NCBI GenBank assembly: GCA_920105625.2
Contig: OV050030.1
Coordinates: 216,364,325 to 216,428,324 of the forward strand
Source: Clusia tigrina
Taxonomy: Eukaryota; Arthropoda; Insecta; Diptera; Clusiidae
Direction of reading: 5' to 3'
Length of the DNA stretch: 64,000 nt
Shown here: in pieces, positions 47,734 through 61,500 of the stretch
Layout: every line of letters starts with the position of its first letter
Numbering within the stretch: the stretch's first letter is position 1
The notes under the pieces: generated by a model
Seen by the model: the letters and a program-made list of their open reading frames with translations, nothing else
Told to the model about the DNA's origin: nothing
Databases searched by the model: none
Made by a program: the position numbers and the translations under genes

Positions 47734-50657
47734 CTTGAAATTTGGTGATAATAAAGTACTCGAGCCTCATCAATTTAAGCTATCGCTCATAGCTATGCTA
47801 CCCTTGAGTCCCAAATCAAACACAGATAAAACTTCAAATGGCCCTAACTTCTATACGGTGCTTCCTATACCTATCAAAGTTTGCAAAAATCAAATGCTTG
47901 TAACTTTTTACTGGATCTTAATAAAATATTGAATTTTTGTAACAATAAAGTACTCGAGCCTCTTGTCAATTTAAGCTATCGCTCATAGCTATGCTACACT
48001 TGAGACCCAAATCAAACACTGATAAAACTTCAAATAGCCCTAACTTCTATACGATGCGTCCTATACCTATCATGGTTTGCAACAATCAAATGCTTGTAAC
48101 TTTTTACTGGAGCGTCATAAAAGCTTGAAATTTGGTGACAATAAAGTACTCGAGCCTCATCAATTTAAGCTATCGCTCATAGTTATGCTACCCTTGAGTT
48201 CAAAATCAAACACGGATAAAACTTCAAATGGCCCTCACTTCTATACGGTGCGTCTCACACCTATCAAAGTTTGCACCAATCAAATGCTTGCAACTTTTTA
48301 CTGGAGCGTAATAAAACCTTGAAATTTTGTGACAATAAAGTACTCGAGCCTCTTATCAATTTAAGCTATCGCTCATAGCTATGCTACCCTTGAGTCCCAA
48401 ATCAAACACTGATAAAACTTCAAATAGCCCTAACTTCTATACGGTGCGTCCTATACATATCAAAGTTTGCAACAATCAAATGCTTGTAACTTTTTACTGG
48501 AGCTTAATAAAATCTTGAATTTCTGTGACAATTAAGTACTTGAGCCTCTTGTCAATTTAAGCTATCGCTCATAGGTATGCTACCCTTGAGTCCCAAATCA
48601 AACACTGATAAACTTCAAATGGCCCTAACTTCTATACGGTGCGTCCTACACCTATCAAAGTTTGCAACAATCAAATGCTTGCAACTTTTTACTGGAGCTT
48701 AATAAAATCTTGAATTTTTGTGACAATAAAGTACTCGAGCCTCTTGTCAATTTAAGCTATCGCTCATAGCTATGCTACCCTTGAGTCCCAAATCACACAC
48801 TGATAAACTTCAAATGGCCCTAACTTCTATACGTTGCGTCCTACACCTATCAAAGTTTGCAACAATCAAATGCTTGTAACTTTTTACTGGAGCGTCATAA
48901 AATCTTGAAATTTGGTGACAATAAAGTACTCGGGCCTCTTATCCATTTAAGCTATCGCTCATAGCTATGTTACCCTTGACTCCCAAATCAAACACTGATA
49001 AACCTTCAAATGGCCCTAACTTTTATACGGTGCGTCCTACACCTATCAAAGTTTGCAACAATCAAATGCTTGTAACTTCTTACTGGAGAGTCATAAAATT
49101 TTGAAATTTGGTGACAATAAAGTACTCGAGCCTCTTATCAATTTAAGCTATCGCTCATAGCTGTTACCCTTGAGTCCCAAATCAAACACTGATAAACTTC
49201 AAATGGCCCTAACTTCTATACGGTGCGTCCTACACCTATCAAAGTTTGCAACAATCAAATGCTTGTAACTTTTTACTGGAGCGTCATAAAACCTTGAAAT
49301 TTGGTGATAATAAAGTACTCGAGCCTCATCAATTTAAGCTATCGCTCATAGCTATGCTACCCTTGAGTCCCAAATCAAACACTGATAAAACTTCAAATAG
49401 CCCTAACTTCTATACGGTGCGTCCTACACCTATCAAAGTTTGCAACAATCAAATGCTTGTAACTTTTTACTGGAGCGTCATAAAATTTTAAAATTTGGTG
49501 ACAATAAAATACTCGAGCCTCTTATCAATTTAAGCTATCGCTCATAGCTATGTTACTCTTGAGTCCCAAATCAAACACTGATAAACTTCAAATGGCCCTA
49601 ACTTCTATACGGTGCGTCCTACACCTATCAAAGTTTGCAAAAATGAAATGCTTGTAACTTTTTACTGGATCCTAATAAAATCTTGAATTTTGGTGACAAT
49701 AAAGTACTCGAGCCTCTTGTCAATTTAAGCTATCGCTCATAGCTATGCTACACTGAGACCCAAATCAAACACTGATAAAACTTCAAATAGCCCTAACTTC
49801 TATACGGTGCGTCCTATACCTATCATAGTTTGCAACAATCAAATGCTTGTAACTTTTTACTGGAGCGTCATAAAAGCTTGAAATTTGGTGGCAATAAAGT
49901 ACTCGAGCCTCATCAATTTAAGCTATCGCTCATAGCTATGCTACCCTTGAGTTCAAAATCAAACACGGATAAAACTTCAAATGGCCCTCACTTCTATACG
50001 GTGCGTCTTACACCTATCAAAGTTTGCAACAATCAAATGCTTGCAACTTTTTACTGGAGCGTAATAAAACCTTGAAATTTTGTGACAATAAAGTACTCGA
50101 GTCTCTTATCAATTTAAGCTATCGCTCAAAGCTATGCTACCCTTGAGTCCCAAATCAAACACTGATAAAACTTCAAATGGCCCTAACATCTATATGGTGC
50201 GTCCTATACCTATCAAAGTTTGCAACAATCAAATGCTTGTAACTTTTTACTGGAGCTTAATAAAATCTTGAATTTCTGTGACAATAAAGTACTCGAGCCT
50301 CTTGTCAATTTAAGCTATCGCTCATAGGTATGCTACCCTTGAGTCCCAAATCAAACACTGATAAACTTCAAATGGCCCTAACTTCTATACGGTGCGTCCT
50401 ACACCTATCAAAGTTTGCAACAATCAAATGCTTGTAACTTTTTACTGGAGCTTAATAAAATCTTGAATTTTTGTGACAATAAAGTACTCGAGCCTCTTGT
50501 CAATTTAAGCTATCGCTCATAGCTATGCTACCCTTGAGTCCCAAATCAAACACTGATAAACTTCAAATGGCCCTAACTTCTATACGGTGCGTCCTACACC
50601 TATCAAAGTTTGCAACAATCAAATGCTTGTAACTTTTTACTGGAGCGTCATAAAATC
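47734..50657 (+). repeat. HOR G, copy 2 (15 monomers)
   Basis: A direct tandem copy of 44810-47733. Differences include GCACCAATC near 48274, AGTTATGC near 48182, CACACACTG near 48795 and GGTGGCAAT near 49888. Its last five or so monomers (from about 49620) also start the next HOR series H, so the two series overlap. Confidence 0.88.
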
Positions 50658-51765
50658 TTGAAATTTGGTGACAATAAAGTACTCGGGCCTCTTATCAATT
50701 TAAGCTATCGCTCATAGCTATGTTACCCTTGACTCCCAAATCAAACACTGATAAACCTTTAAATGGCCCTAACTTTTATACGGTGCGTCCTACACCTATC
50801 AAAGTTTGCAACAATCAAATGCTTGTAACTTCTTACTGGAGAGTCATAAAATTTTGAAATTTGGTGACAATAAAGTACTCCAGCCTCTTATCAATTTAAG
50901 CTATCGCTCATAGCTATGTTACTCTTGAGTCCCAAATCAAACACTGATAAAATTCAAATGGCCCTAACTTCTATACGGTGCGTCCTACACCTATCAAAGT
51001 TGCAACAATCAAATGCTTGTAACTTTTTACTGGAGCGTCATAAAACCTTGAAATTTGGTGATAATAAAGTACTCGAGCCTCATCAATTTAAGATATCGCT
51101 CATAGCTATGCTACCCTTGAGTCCCAAATCAAACACTGATAAAACTTCAAATGGCCCTAACTTCTATACGGTGCTTCCTATACCTATCAAAGTTTGCAAA
51201 AATCAAATGCTTGTAACTTTTTACTGGAGCTTAATAAAATCTTGAATTTTTGTGACAATAAAGTACTCGAGCGTCTTGTCAATTTAAGCTATCGCTCATA
51301 GCTATGCTACACTTGAGACCCAAATCAAACACTGATAAAACTTCAAATAGCCCTAACTTCTATACGGTGCGTCCTATACCTATCATAGTTTGCAACAATC
51401 AAATGCTTGTAACTTTTTACTGGAGCGTCATAAAAGCTTGAAATTTGGTGACAATAAAGTACTCGAGCCTCTTATTAATTTAAGCTATCGCTCATAGCTA
51501 TGTTACCCTTGAGTCCCAAATCAAACACTGATAAACTTCAAATGGCCCCAACTTCTATACGGTGCGTCCTACACCTATCAAAGTTTGCAACAATCAAATG
51601 CTTGTAACTTTTTACTGGAGCGTCATAAAATCTTGAAATTTGGTGACAATAAAGTACCCGGGCCTCTTATCAATTTAAGCTATCGCTCATAGCTATGTTA
51701 CCCTTGAGTCCCAAATCAAACACTGATAAACCTTCAAATGGCCCTAACTTTTATACGGTGCATCC
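49620..51765 (+). repeat. HOR H, copy 1 (11 monomers, 2146 bp)
   Basis: GCAAAAATGAAATGC at 49637 recurs at 51783 (2146 bp) and 53733 (1950 bp). The unit contains CACTGAGACCC, the ACACGGATAAAAC/CCCTC monomer, AACATCTATATGG, an ACTCGGGCC monomer, an AAGTACTCCAGCC monomer near 50875, and GAGCGTCTTGTC near 51270. Copy 1 keeps a monomer (near 50790-50985) that copy 2 lacks. Confidence 0.85.
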
Positions 51766-53715
51766 TACACCTATCAAAGTTTGCAAAAATGAAATGCTTG
51801 TAACTTTTTACTGGATCCTAATAAAATCTTGAATTTTTGGACAATAAAGTACTCGAGCCTCTTGTCAATTTAAGCTATCGCTCATAGCTATGCTACACTT
51901 GAGACCCAAATCAAACACTGATAAAACTTCAAATAGCCCTAACTTCTATACGGTGCGTCCTATACCTATCATAGTTTGCAACAATCAAATGCTTGTAACT
52001 TTTTACTGGAGCGTCATAAAAGCTTGAAATTTGGTGACAATAAAGTACTCGAGCCTCATCAATTTAAGCTATCGCTCATAGCTATGCTACCCTTGAGTTC
52101 AAAATCAAACACGGATAAAACTTCAAATGGCCCTCTCTTCTATACGGTGCGTCTTACACCTATCAAAGTTTGCAACAATCAAATGCTTGCAACTTTTTAC
52201 TGGAGCGTAATAAAACCTTGAAATTTTGTGACAATAAAGTACTCGAGCCTCTTATGAATTTAAGCTATCGCTCAAAGCTATGCTACCCTTGAGTCCCAAA
52301 TCAAACACTGATAAAACTTCAAATGGCCCTAACATCTATATGGTGCGTCCTATACCTATCAAAGTTTGCAACAATCAAATGCTTGTAACTTTTTACTGGA
52401 GCTTAATAAAATCTTGAATTTCTGTGACAATAAAGTACTCGAGCCTCTTGTCAATTTAAGCTATCGCTCATAGGTATGCTACCCTTGAGTCCCAAATCAA
52501 ACACTGATAAACTTCAAATGGCCCTAACTTCTATACGGTGCGTCCTACACCTATCAAAGTTTGCAACAATCAAATGCTTGTAACTTTTTACTGGAGCTTA
52601 ATAAAATCTTGAATTTTTGTGACAATAAAGTACTCGAGCCTCTTGTCAATTTAAGCTATCGCTCATAGCTATGCTACCCTTGAGTCCCAAATCAAACACT
52701 GATAAACTTCAAATGGCCCTAACTTCTATACGGTGCGTCCTACACCTATCAAAGTTGCAACAATCAAATGCTTGTAACTTTTTACTGGAGCGTCATAAAA
52801 TCTTGAAATTTGGTGACAATAAAATACTCGGGCCTCTTATCAATTTAAGCTATCGCTCATAGCTATGTTACCCTTGACTCCCAAATCAAACACTGATAAA
52901 CCTTTAAATGGCCCTAACTTTTATACGGTGCGTCCTACACCTATCAAAGTTGCAACAATCAAATGCTTGTAACTTTTTACTGGAGCGTCATAAAACCTTG
53001 AAATTTGGTGATAATAAAGTACTCGAGCCTCATCAATTTAAGATATCGCTCATAGCTATGCTACCCTTGAGTCCCAAATCAAACACTGATAAAACTTCAA
53101 ATGGCCCTAACTTCTATACGGTGCTTCCTATACCTATCAAAGTTTGCAAAAATCAAATGCTTGTAACTTTTTACTGGAGCTTAATAAAATCTTGAATTTT
53201 TGTGACAATAAAGTACTCGAGCGTCTTGTCAATTTAAGCTATCGCTCATAGCTATGCTACACTTGAGACCCAAATCAAACACTGATAAAACTTCAAATAG
53301 CCCTAACTTCTATACGGTGCGTCCTATACCTATCATAGTTTGCAACAATCAAATGCTTGTAACTTTTTACTGGAGCGTCATAAAAGCTTGAAATTTGGTG
53401 ACAATAAAGTACTCGAGCCTCTTATTAATTTAAGCTATCGCTCATAGCTATGTTACCCTTGAGTCCCAAATCAAACACTGATAAACTTCAAATGGCCCCA
53501 ACTTCTATACGGTGCGTCCTACACCTATCAAAGTTTGCAACAATCAAATGCTTGTAACTTTTTACTGGAGCGTCATAAAATCTTGAAATTTGGTGACAAT
53601 AAAGTACTCGGGCCTCTTATCAATTTAAGCTATCGCTCATAGCTATGTTACCCTTGAGTCCCAAATCAAACACTGATAAACCTTCAAATGGCCCTAACTT
53701 TTATACGGTGCATCC
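51766..53715 (+). repeat. HOR H, copy 2 (10 monomers, 1950 bp)
   Basis: Matches copy 1, but at about 52947 it passes directly from the TTTAAATGG/AACTTTTATACGG monomer to the short-class monomer, skipping one 195-bp monomer. A 1-bp loss (CAAAGTTGCAAC) occurs at 52757 and 52950, as at 51000 in copy 1. It shifts the frame and lengthens one open stretch to 95-109 codons. Confidence 0.85.
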
Positions 53716-55560
53716 TACACCTATCAAAGTTTGCAAAAATGAAATGCTTGTAACTTTTTACTGGATCCTAATAAAATCTTGAATTTTTGGACAATAAAGT
53801 ACTCGAGCCTCTTGTCAATTTAAGCTATCGCTCATAGCTATGCTACACTTGAGACCCAAATCAAACACTGATAAAACTTCAAATAGCCCTAACTTCTATA
53901 CGGTGCGTCCTATACCTATCATAGTTTGCAACAATCAAATGCTTGTAACTTTTTACTGGAGCGTCATAAAAGCTTGAAATTTGGTGACAATAAAGTACTC
54001 GAGCCTCATCAATTTAAGCTATCGCTCATAGCTATGCTACCCTTGAGTTCAAAATCAAACACGGATAAAACTTCAAATGGCCCTCTCTTCTATACGGTGC
54101 GTCTTACACCTATCAAAGTTTGCAACAATCAAATGCTTGCAACTTTTTACTGGAGCGTAATAAAACCTTGAAATTTTGTGACAATAAAGTACTCGAGCCT
54201 CTTATGAATTTAAGCTATCGCTCAAAGCTATGCTACCCTTGAGTCCCAAATCAAACACTGATAAAACATCAAATGGCCCTAACATCTATATGGTGCGTCC
54301 TATACCTATCAAAGTTTGCCATAATTAAATGCTTGTAACTTTTTACTGGAGCGTCATAAAATCTTAAAATTTTGTGAGAATAAAGTACTCGAGCCTCTTG
54401 TCAATTTAAGCTATCGCTCATAGGTATGCTACCCTTGAGTCCCAAATCAAACACTGATAAACTTCAAATGGCCCTAACTTCTATACGGTGCGTCCTACAC
54501 CTATCAAAGTTTGCAACAATCAAATGCTTGTAACTTTTTACTGGAGCTTAATAAAATCTTGAATTTTTGTGACAATAAAGTACTCGAGCCTCTTGTCAAT
54601 TTAAGCTATCGCTCATAGCTATGCTACCCTTGAGTCCCAAATCAAACACTGATAAACTTCAAATGGCCCTAACTTCTATACGGTGCGTCCTACACCTATC
54701 AAAGTTGCAACAATCAAATGCTTGTAACTTTTTACTGGAGCGTCATAAAATCTTGAAATTTGGTGACAATAAAGTACTCGGGCCTCTTATCAATTTAAGC
54801 TATCGCTCATAGCTATGTTACCCTTGACTCCCAAATCAAACACTGATAAACCTTTAAATGGCCCTAACTTTTATACGGTGCGTCCTACACCTATCAAAGT
54901 TTGCAACAATCAAATGCTTGTAACTTCTTACTGGAGAGTCATAAAATTTTGAAATTTGCTGACAATAAAGTACTCCAGCCTCTTATCAATTTAAGCTATC
55001 GCTCATAGCTATGTTACTCTTGAGTCCCAAATCAAACACTGATAAAATTCAAATGGCCCTAACTTCTATACGGTGCGTCCTACACCTATCAAAGTTGCAA
55101 CAATCAAATGCTTGTAACTTTTTACTGGAGCGTCATAAAACCTTGAAATTTGGTGATAATAAAGTACTCGAGCCTCATCAATTTAAGATATCGCTCATAG
55201 CTATGCTACCCTTGAGTCCCAAATCAAACACTGATAAAACTTCAAATGGCCCTAACTTCTATACGGTGCTTCCTATACCTATCAAAGTTTGCAAAAATCA
55301 AATGCTTGTAACTTTTTACTGGAGCTTAATAAAATCTTGAATTTTTGTGACAATAAAGTACTCGAGCGTCTTGTCAATTTAAGCTATCGCTCATAGCTAT
55401 GCTACACTTTAGACCCAAATCAAACACTGATAAAACTTCAAATAGCCCTAACTTCTATACGGTGCGTCCTATACCTATCATAGTTTGCAACAATCAAATG
55501 CTTGTAACTTTTTACTGGAGCGTCATAAAAGCTTGAAATTTGGTGACAATAAAGTACTCG
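53716..55560 (+). repeat. HOR H, copy 3 (partial)
   Basis: Matches copy 2 at offset 1950 to about 54815, then copy 1 at offset 4095 to about 55558. It keeps the monomer that copy 2 lost (CTTACTGGAGAGTC near 54930, AGTACTCCAGCC near 54971). One monomer near 54315-54375 is replaced by another type (CCATAATTAAATGC, ATCTTAAAATTTTGTGAG). It ends by skipping to an ACTCGGGCC monomer. Confidence 0.82.
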
Positions 55561-58500
55561 GGCCTCTTATCAATTTAAGCTATCGCTCATAGCTATGTTA
55601 CCCTTGAGTCCCAAATCAAACACTGATAAACCTTCAAATGGCCCTAACTTTTATACGGTGCGTCCTACACCTATCAAAGTTTGCAACAATCAAATGCTTG
55701 TAACTTTTTACTGGAGCGTCATAAAAGCTTGAAATTTGGTGACAATAAAGTACTCGAGCCTCTTATCAATTTAAGCTATAGCTCATAGCTATGTTACCCT
55801 TGAGTCCCAAATCAAACACCGATAAACTTCAAATGGCCCCAACTTCTATATGGTGCGTCCTACACCTATCAAAGTTTGCAACAATCAAATGCTTGTAACT
55901 TTTTACTGGAGCGTCATAAAACCTTGAAATTTGGTGATAATAAAGCACTCGAGCTTCATCAATTTAAGCTATCGCTCATAGCTATGCTACCCTTGAGTCC
56001 CAAATCAAACACTGATAAAACTTCAAATGGCCCTAACTTCTATACGGTGCTTCCTATACCTATCAAAGTTTGCAAAAATCAAATGCTTGTAACTTTTTAC
56101 TGGAGCTTAATAAAATCTTGAATTTTTGTGACAATAAAGTACTCGAGCGTCTTGTCAATTTAAGCTATCGCTCATAGCTATGCTACACTTGAGTCCCAAA
56201 TCAAACACTGATAAACTTCAAATGGCCCCAACTTCTATATGGTGCGTCCTACACCTATCATAGTTTGCAACAATCAAATGCTTGTAACTTTTTACTGGAG
56301 CGTCATAAAAGCTTGAAATTTGGTGACAATAAAGTACTCGAGCCTCATCAATTTAAGCTATCGCTCATAGATATGCTACCCTTGAGTTCAAAATCAAACA
56401 CGGATAAAACTTCAAACGGCCCTCACTTCTATACGGTGCGTCTCACACCTATCAAAGTTTGCAACAATCAAATGCTTGTAACTTTTTACTGGAGCGTCAT
56501 AAAAGCTTGAAATTTGGTGACAATAAAGTACTCGAGCCTCTTATCAATTTAAGCTATCGCTCATAGCTATGTTACCCTTGAGTCCCAAATCAAACACTGA
56601 TAAACCTTCAAATGACCCTAACTTCTATACGGTGCATCCTACACCTATCAAAGTTTGCAACAATCAAATGCTTGTAACTTTTTACTGGAGCGTTATAAAA
56701 CCTTGAAATTTGGTGACAATAAAGTACTCGAGCCTCATCAATTTAAGCTATCGCTCATAGCTATGCTACCCTTGAGTTCAAAATCAAACACGGATAAAAC
56801 TTCAAACGGCCCTCACTTCTATACGGTGCGTCTCACACCTATCAAAGTTTGCAACAATCAAATGCTTGCAACTTTTTACTGGAGCGTAATAAAACCTTGA
56901 AATTTTCTGACAATAAAGTAATCGAGCCTCTAATCAATTTAAGCTATCGCTCATAGCTATGCTACCCTTGAGTCCCAAATCAAACACTGATAAACTTCAA
57001 ATGGCCCCAACTTCTATACGGTGCGTCCTACACCTATCAAAGTTTGCAACAATCAAATGCTTGTAACTTTTTACTGGAGCGTCATAAAATTTTGAAATTT
57101 GGTGACAATAAAGTACTCGAGCCTCTTATCAATTTAAGCTATCGCTCATAGCTATGTTACCCTTGAGTCCCAAATCAAACACTGATAAACTTCAAATGGC
57201 CCTAACTTCTATACGGTGCGTCCTATACCTATCAAAGTTTGCAACAATCAAATGCTTGTAACTTTTTACTGGAGCGTCATAAAACCTTGAAATTTGGTGA
57301 CAATAAAGTACTCGAGCCTCTTGTCAATTTAAGCTATCGCTCATAGGTATGCTACCCTTGAGTCCCAAATCAAACACTGATAAACTTCAAATGGCCCTAA
57401 CTTCTATACGGTGCGTCCTACACCTATCAAAGTTTGCAACAATCAAATGCTTGTAACTTTTTACTGGAGCTTAATAAAATCTTGAATTTTTGTGACAATA
57501 AAGTACTCGAGCCTCTTGTCAATTGAAGCTATCGCTCATAGCTATGCTACCCTTGAGTCCCAAATCAAACACTGATAAACTTCAAATGGCCCTAACTTCT
57601 ATACGGTGCGTCCTACACCTATCAAAGTTTGCAACAATCAAATGCTTGTAAGTTTTTACTGGAGCGTCATAAAATCTTGAAATTTGGTGACAATAAAGTA
57701 CTCGGGCCTCTTATCAATTTAAGCTATCGCTCATAGCTATGTTACCCTTGAGTCTCAAATCAAACACTGATCAACCTTCAAATGGCCCTAACTTTTATAC
57801 GGTGCGTCCTACACCTATCAAAGTTTGCAACAATCAAATGCTTGTAACTTCTTACTGGAGAGTCATAAAATTTTGAAATTTGGTGACAATAAAGTACTCG
57901 AGCCTCTTATCAATTTAAGCTATCGCTCATAGCTATGCTACCCTTGAGTCCCAAATCAAACACTGATAAAACTTCAAATGGCCCTAACTTCTATACGGTG
58001 CTTCCTATACCTATCAAAGTTTGCAAAAATCAAATGCTTGTAACTTTTTACTGGAGCTTAATAAAATCTTGAATTTTTGTGACAAAGTACTCGAGCGTCT
58101 TGTCAATTTAAGCTATCGCTCATAGCTATGCTACACTTGAGACCCAAATCAAACACTGATAAAACTTCAAATAGCCCTAACTTCTATACGGTGCGTCCTA
58201 TACCTATCATAGTTTGCAACAATCAAATGCTTGTAACTTTTTACTGGAGCGTCATAAAAGCTTGAAATTTGGTGACAATAAAGTACTCGAGCCTCTTTTA
58301 AATTTAAGCTATCGCTCATAGCTATGCTACCCTTGAGTCGCAAATTAACCATGGCTAAAACTTCAAATGGCCCTAACTTCTATACGGTGCTTCCTATACC
58401 TATCAAAGTTTGCAAAAATCAAATGCTTGTAACTTCTTACTGGAGAGTCATAAAATTTTGAAATTTGGTGACAATAAAGTACTCGAGCCTCATCAATTTA

Positions 58501-61500
58501 AGTTATCGCTCATAGCTATGCTACCCTTGAGACCAAAATCAAACACTGATAAAACTTCAAATGGTCCTAACTTCTCTACGGTTCGTCTTACACTTATCAA
58601 AGTTTGCAACAATCAAATGCTTGTAGCTTTTTACTGGAGCGTCATAAAATCTTGAAATTTGGTGACAATAAAGTACTCGAGCCTTTTATCAATTTAAGCT
58701 ATCGCTCAGAGCTATGTTACCCTTGAGTCCCAAATCAAACACTGATAAACCTTCAAATGGCCCTAACTTCTATACGGTGCATCCTACACCTATCAAAGTT
58801 TGCAACAATCAAATGCTTGTAACTTTTTACTGGAGCTTAATAAAATCTTGAAATTTGGTGACAATAAAGTACTCGAGCCTCTTGTCAATTTAAGTTATCG
58901 CTCATAGCTATGCTACCCTTGAGTCCCAAATCAACCACTGCTAAAACTTCAAATCGCCCTAACTTCTATACTGTGCGTCCTATACCTATCCAAGTTTGCA
59001 ACAATCAAATTCTTGCATGTTTTTACTGGAGCGTCATAAAACCTTGAAATTTTGTGACAATAAAGTACTCGAACCTCTTATCAATTTAAGCTATCGCTCA
59101 TAGCTATGCTACCCTTGAGTCCCAAATCAAACACTGATAAACTTCAAATGGCCCTAACTTCTATACGGTGCGTTCTACACCTATCAAAGTTTGCAACAAT
59201 CAAATGCTTGTAACTTTTTACTGAAGCGTCATAAAACCTAGAAATTTGGTGACAATAAAGTACTCGAGTCTCATCAATTTAAGCTATCGCTCATAGCTAT
59301 GCTACCCTTGAGTCCCAAATCAAACACTGATAAAACTTCAAATGGCCCTAACTTCTATACGGTGCTTCCTATACCTATCAAAGTTTGCAACAATCAAATG
59401 CTTGTAACTTTTTACTGGAGTTTAATAAATTCTTGAATTTTTGTAACAATAAAGTACTCGAGCCTCTTGTCAATTTAAGCTATCGGTCATAGCTATGCTA
59501 CCCTTGGGTCCCAAATCAAACACTGATAAATTTCAAATGGCCCTAACTTCTATACGGTGCGTCCTACACCTATCAAAGTTTGCAACAATCAAATGCTTGT
59601 AACTTTTTACTGGAGCGTCATAAAATTTTGAAATTTGGTGACAATAAAGTACTCGAGCCTCTTATCAATTTAAGCTATCGCTCATAGCTATGTTACCCTT
59701 GAGTCCCAAATCAAACACTGATAAACTTCAAATGGCCCTAACTTCTATACGGTGCGTCCTACACCTATCAAAGTTTGCAAGAATCAAATGCTTGTAACTT
59801 TTTACTGGAGCGTCATAAAACCTTGAAATTTGGTGACAATAAAGTACTCGAGCCTCTTATCAATTTAAGCTATCACTCATAGCTATGCTACCCTGGAGTC
59901 CCAAATCAAACACTGATAAAACTAAAAATGGCCCTAACTTCTATACGGTGCGTCCTATACCTATCAAAGTTTGCAACAATCAAATGCTTGTAACTTTTTA
60001 CTGGAGCGTCATAAAACCTTGAAATTTGGTGACAATAAAGTACTCGAGCCTCATCAATTTAAGCCATCGCTCATAGCTTTGCTACCCTTGAGTTCAAAAT
60101 CAAACACTGATAAAACTTCAAATGGCCCTAACTTCTATACGGTGCGTCTCACACCTATCAAAGTTTGCAACAATCAAATGCTTGCAACTTTATACTGGAG
60201 CGTAATAAAACCTTGAAATTTTGTGACAATAAAGTACACGAGCCTCTTATCAATTTAAGCTATCGCTCATAGCTATGCTACCCTTGAGTCCCAAATCAAA
60301 CACTGGTAAAACTTCAAATGGCCCTAACTTCTATACGGTGCGTCCTATACCTATACAAGTTTGCAACAATCAAATGCTTGTAACTTTTTGCTGGAGCTTA
60401 ATAAAATCTGGAATTTCTGTGACAATAAAGTACTCGAGCCTCTTGTCAATTTAAGCTATCGCTCATAGGTATGCTACCCTTGAGTCCCAAATCAAACACT
60501 GATAAACTTCAAATGGCCCTAACTTCAATACGGTGCGTCCTACACCTATCAAAGTTTGCAACAATCAAATGCTTGTAACTTTTTACTGGAGCGTCATAAA
60601 ATCTTCAAATTTGGTGACAATAAAGTACTCGAGTCTCATCAATTTAAGCTATCGCTCATAGCTATGCTACCCTTGAGTCCCAAATCAAACACTGATAAAA
60701 CTTCAAATGGCCCTAACTTCTATACGGTGCTTCCTATACCTATCAAAGTTTGCAACAATCAAATGCTTGTAACTTTTTACTGGAGTTTAATAAATTCTTG
60801 AATTTTTGTAACAATAAAGTACTCGAGCCTCTTGTCAATTTAAGCTATCGGTCATAGCTATGCTACCCTTGGGTCCCAAATCAAACACTGATAAATTTCA
60901 AATGGCCCTAACTTCTATACGGTGCGTCCTACACTTATCAAAGTTTGCAACAATCAAATGCTTGTAGCCTTTTACTGGAGCGTCATAAAACCTTGAAATT
61001 TGGTGACAATAAAGTACTCGAGCCTTTTATCAATTTAAGCTATCGCTCAGAGCTATGTTACCCTTGAGTTCCAAATCAAACACTGATAAACCTTCAAATG
61101 GCCCTAACTTCTATACAGTGCATCCTACACCTATCAAAGTTTGCAACAATCAAATGCTTGTAACTTTTTACTGGAGCTTAATAAAATCTTGAAATTTGGT
61201 GACATTAAAGTACTCGAGCCTCTTGTCAATTTAAGTTATCGCTCATAGCTATGCTACCCTTGAGTCCCAAATCAACTACTGCTAAAACTTCAAATCGCCC
61301 TAACTTCTATACTGTGCGTCCTATACCTATCAAAGTTTGCAACAATCAAATGCTTGTAACTTTTTAATGGAGCGTCATAAAATCTTGAAATTTGGTGACA
61401 ATAAAGTACTCGGGCCTCTTATCAATTTAAGCTATCGCTCATAGCTATGTTACCCTTGACTCCCAAATCAAACTCTGATAAACCTTCAAATGGCCCTAAC

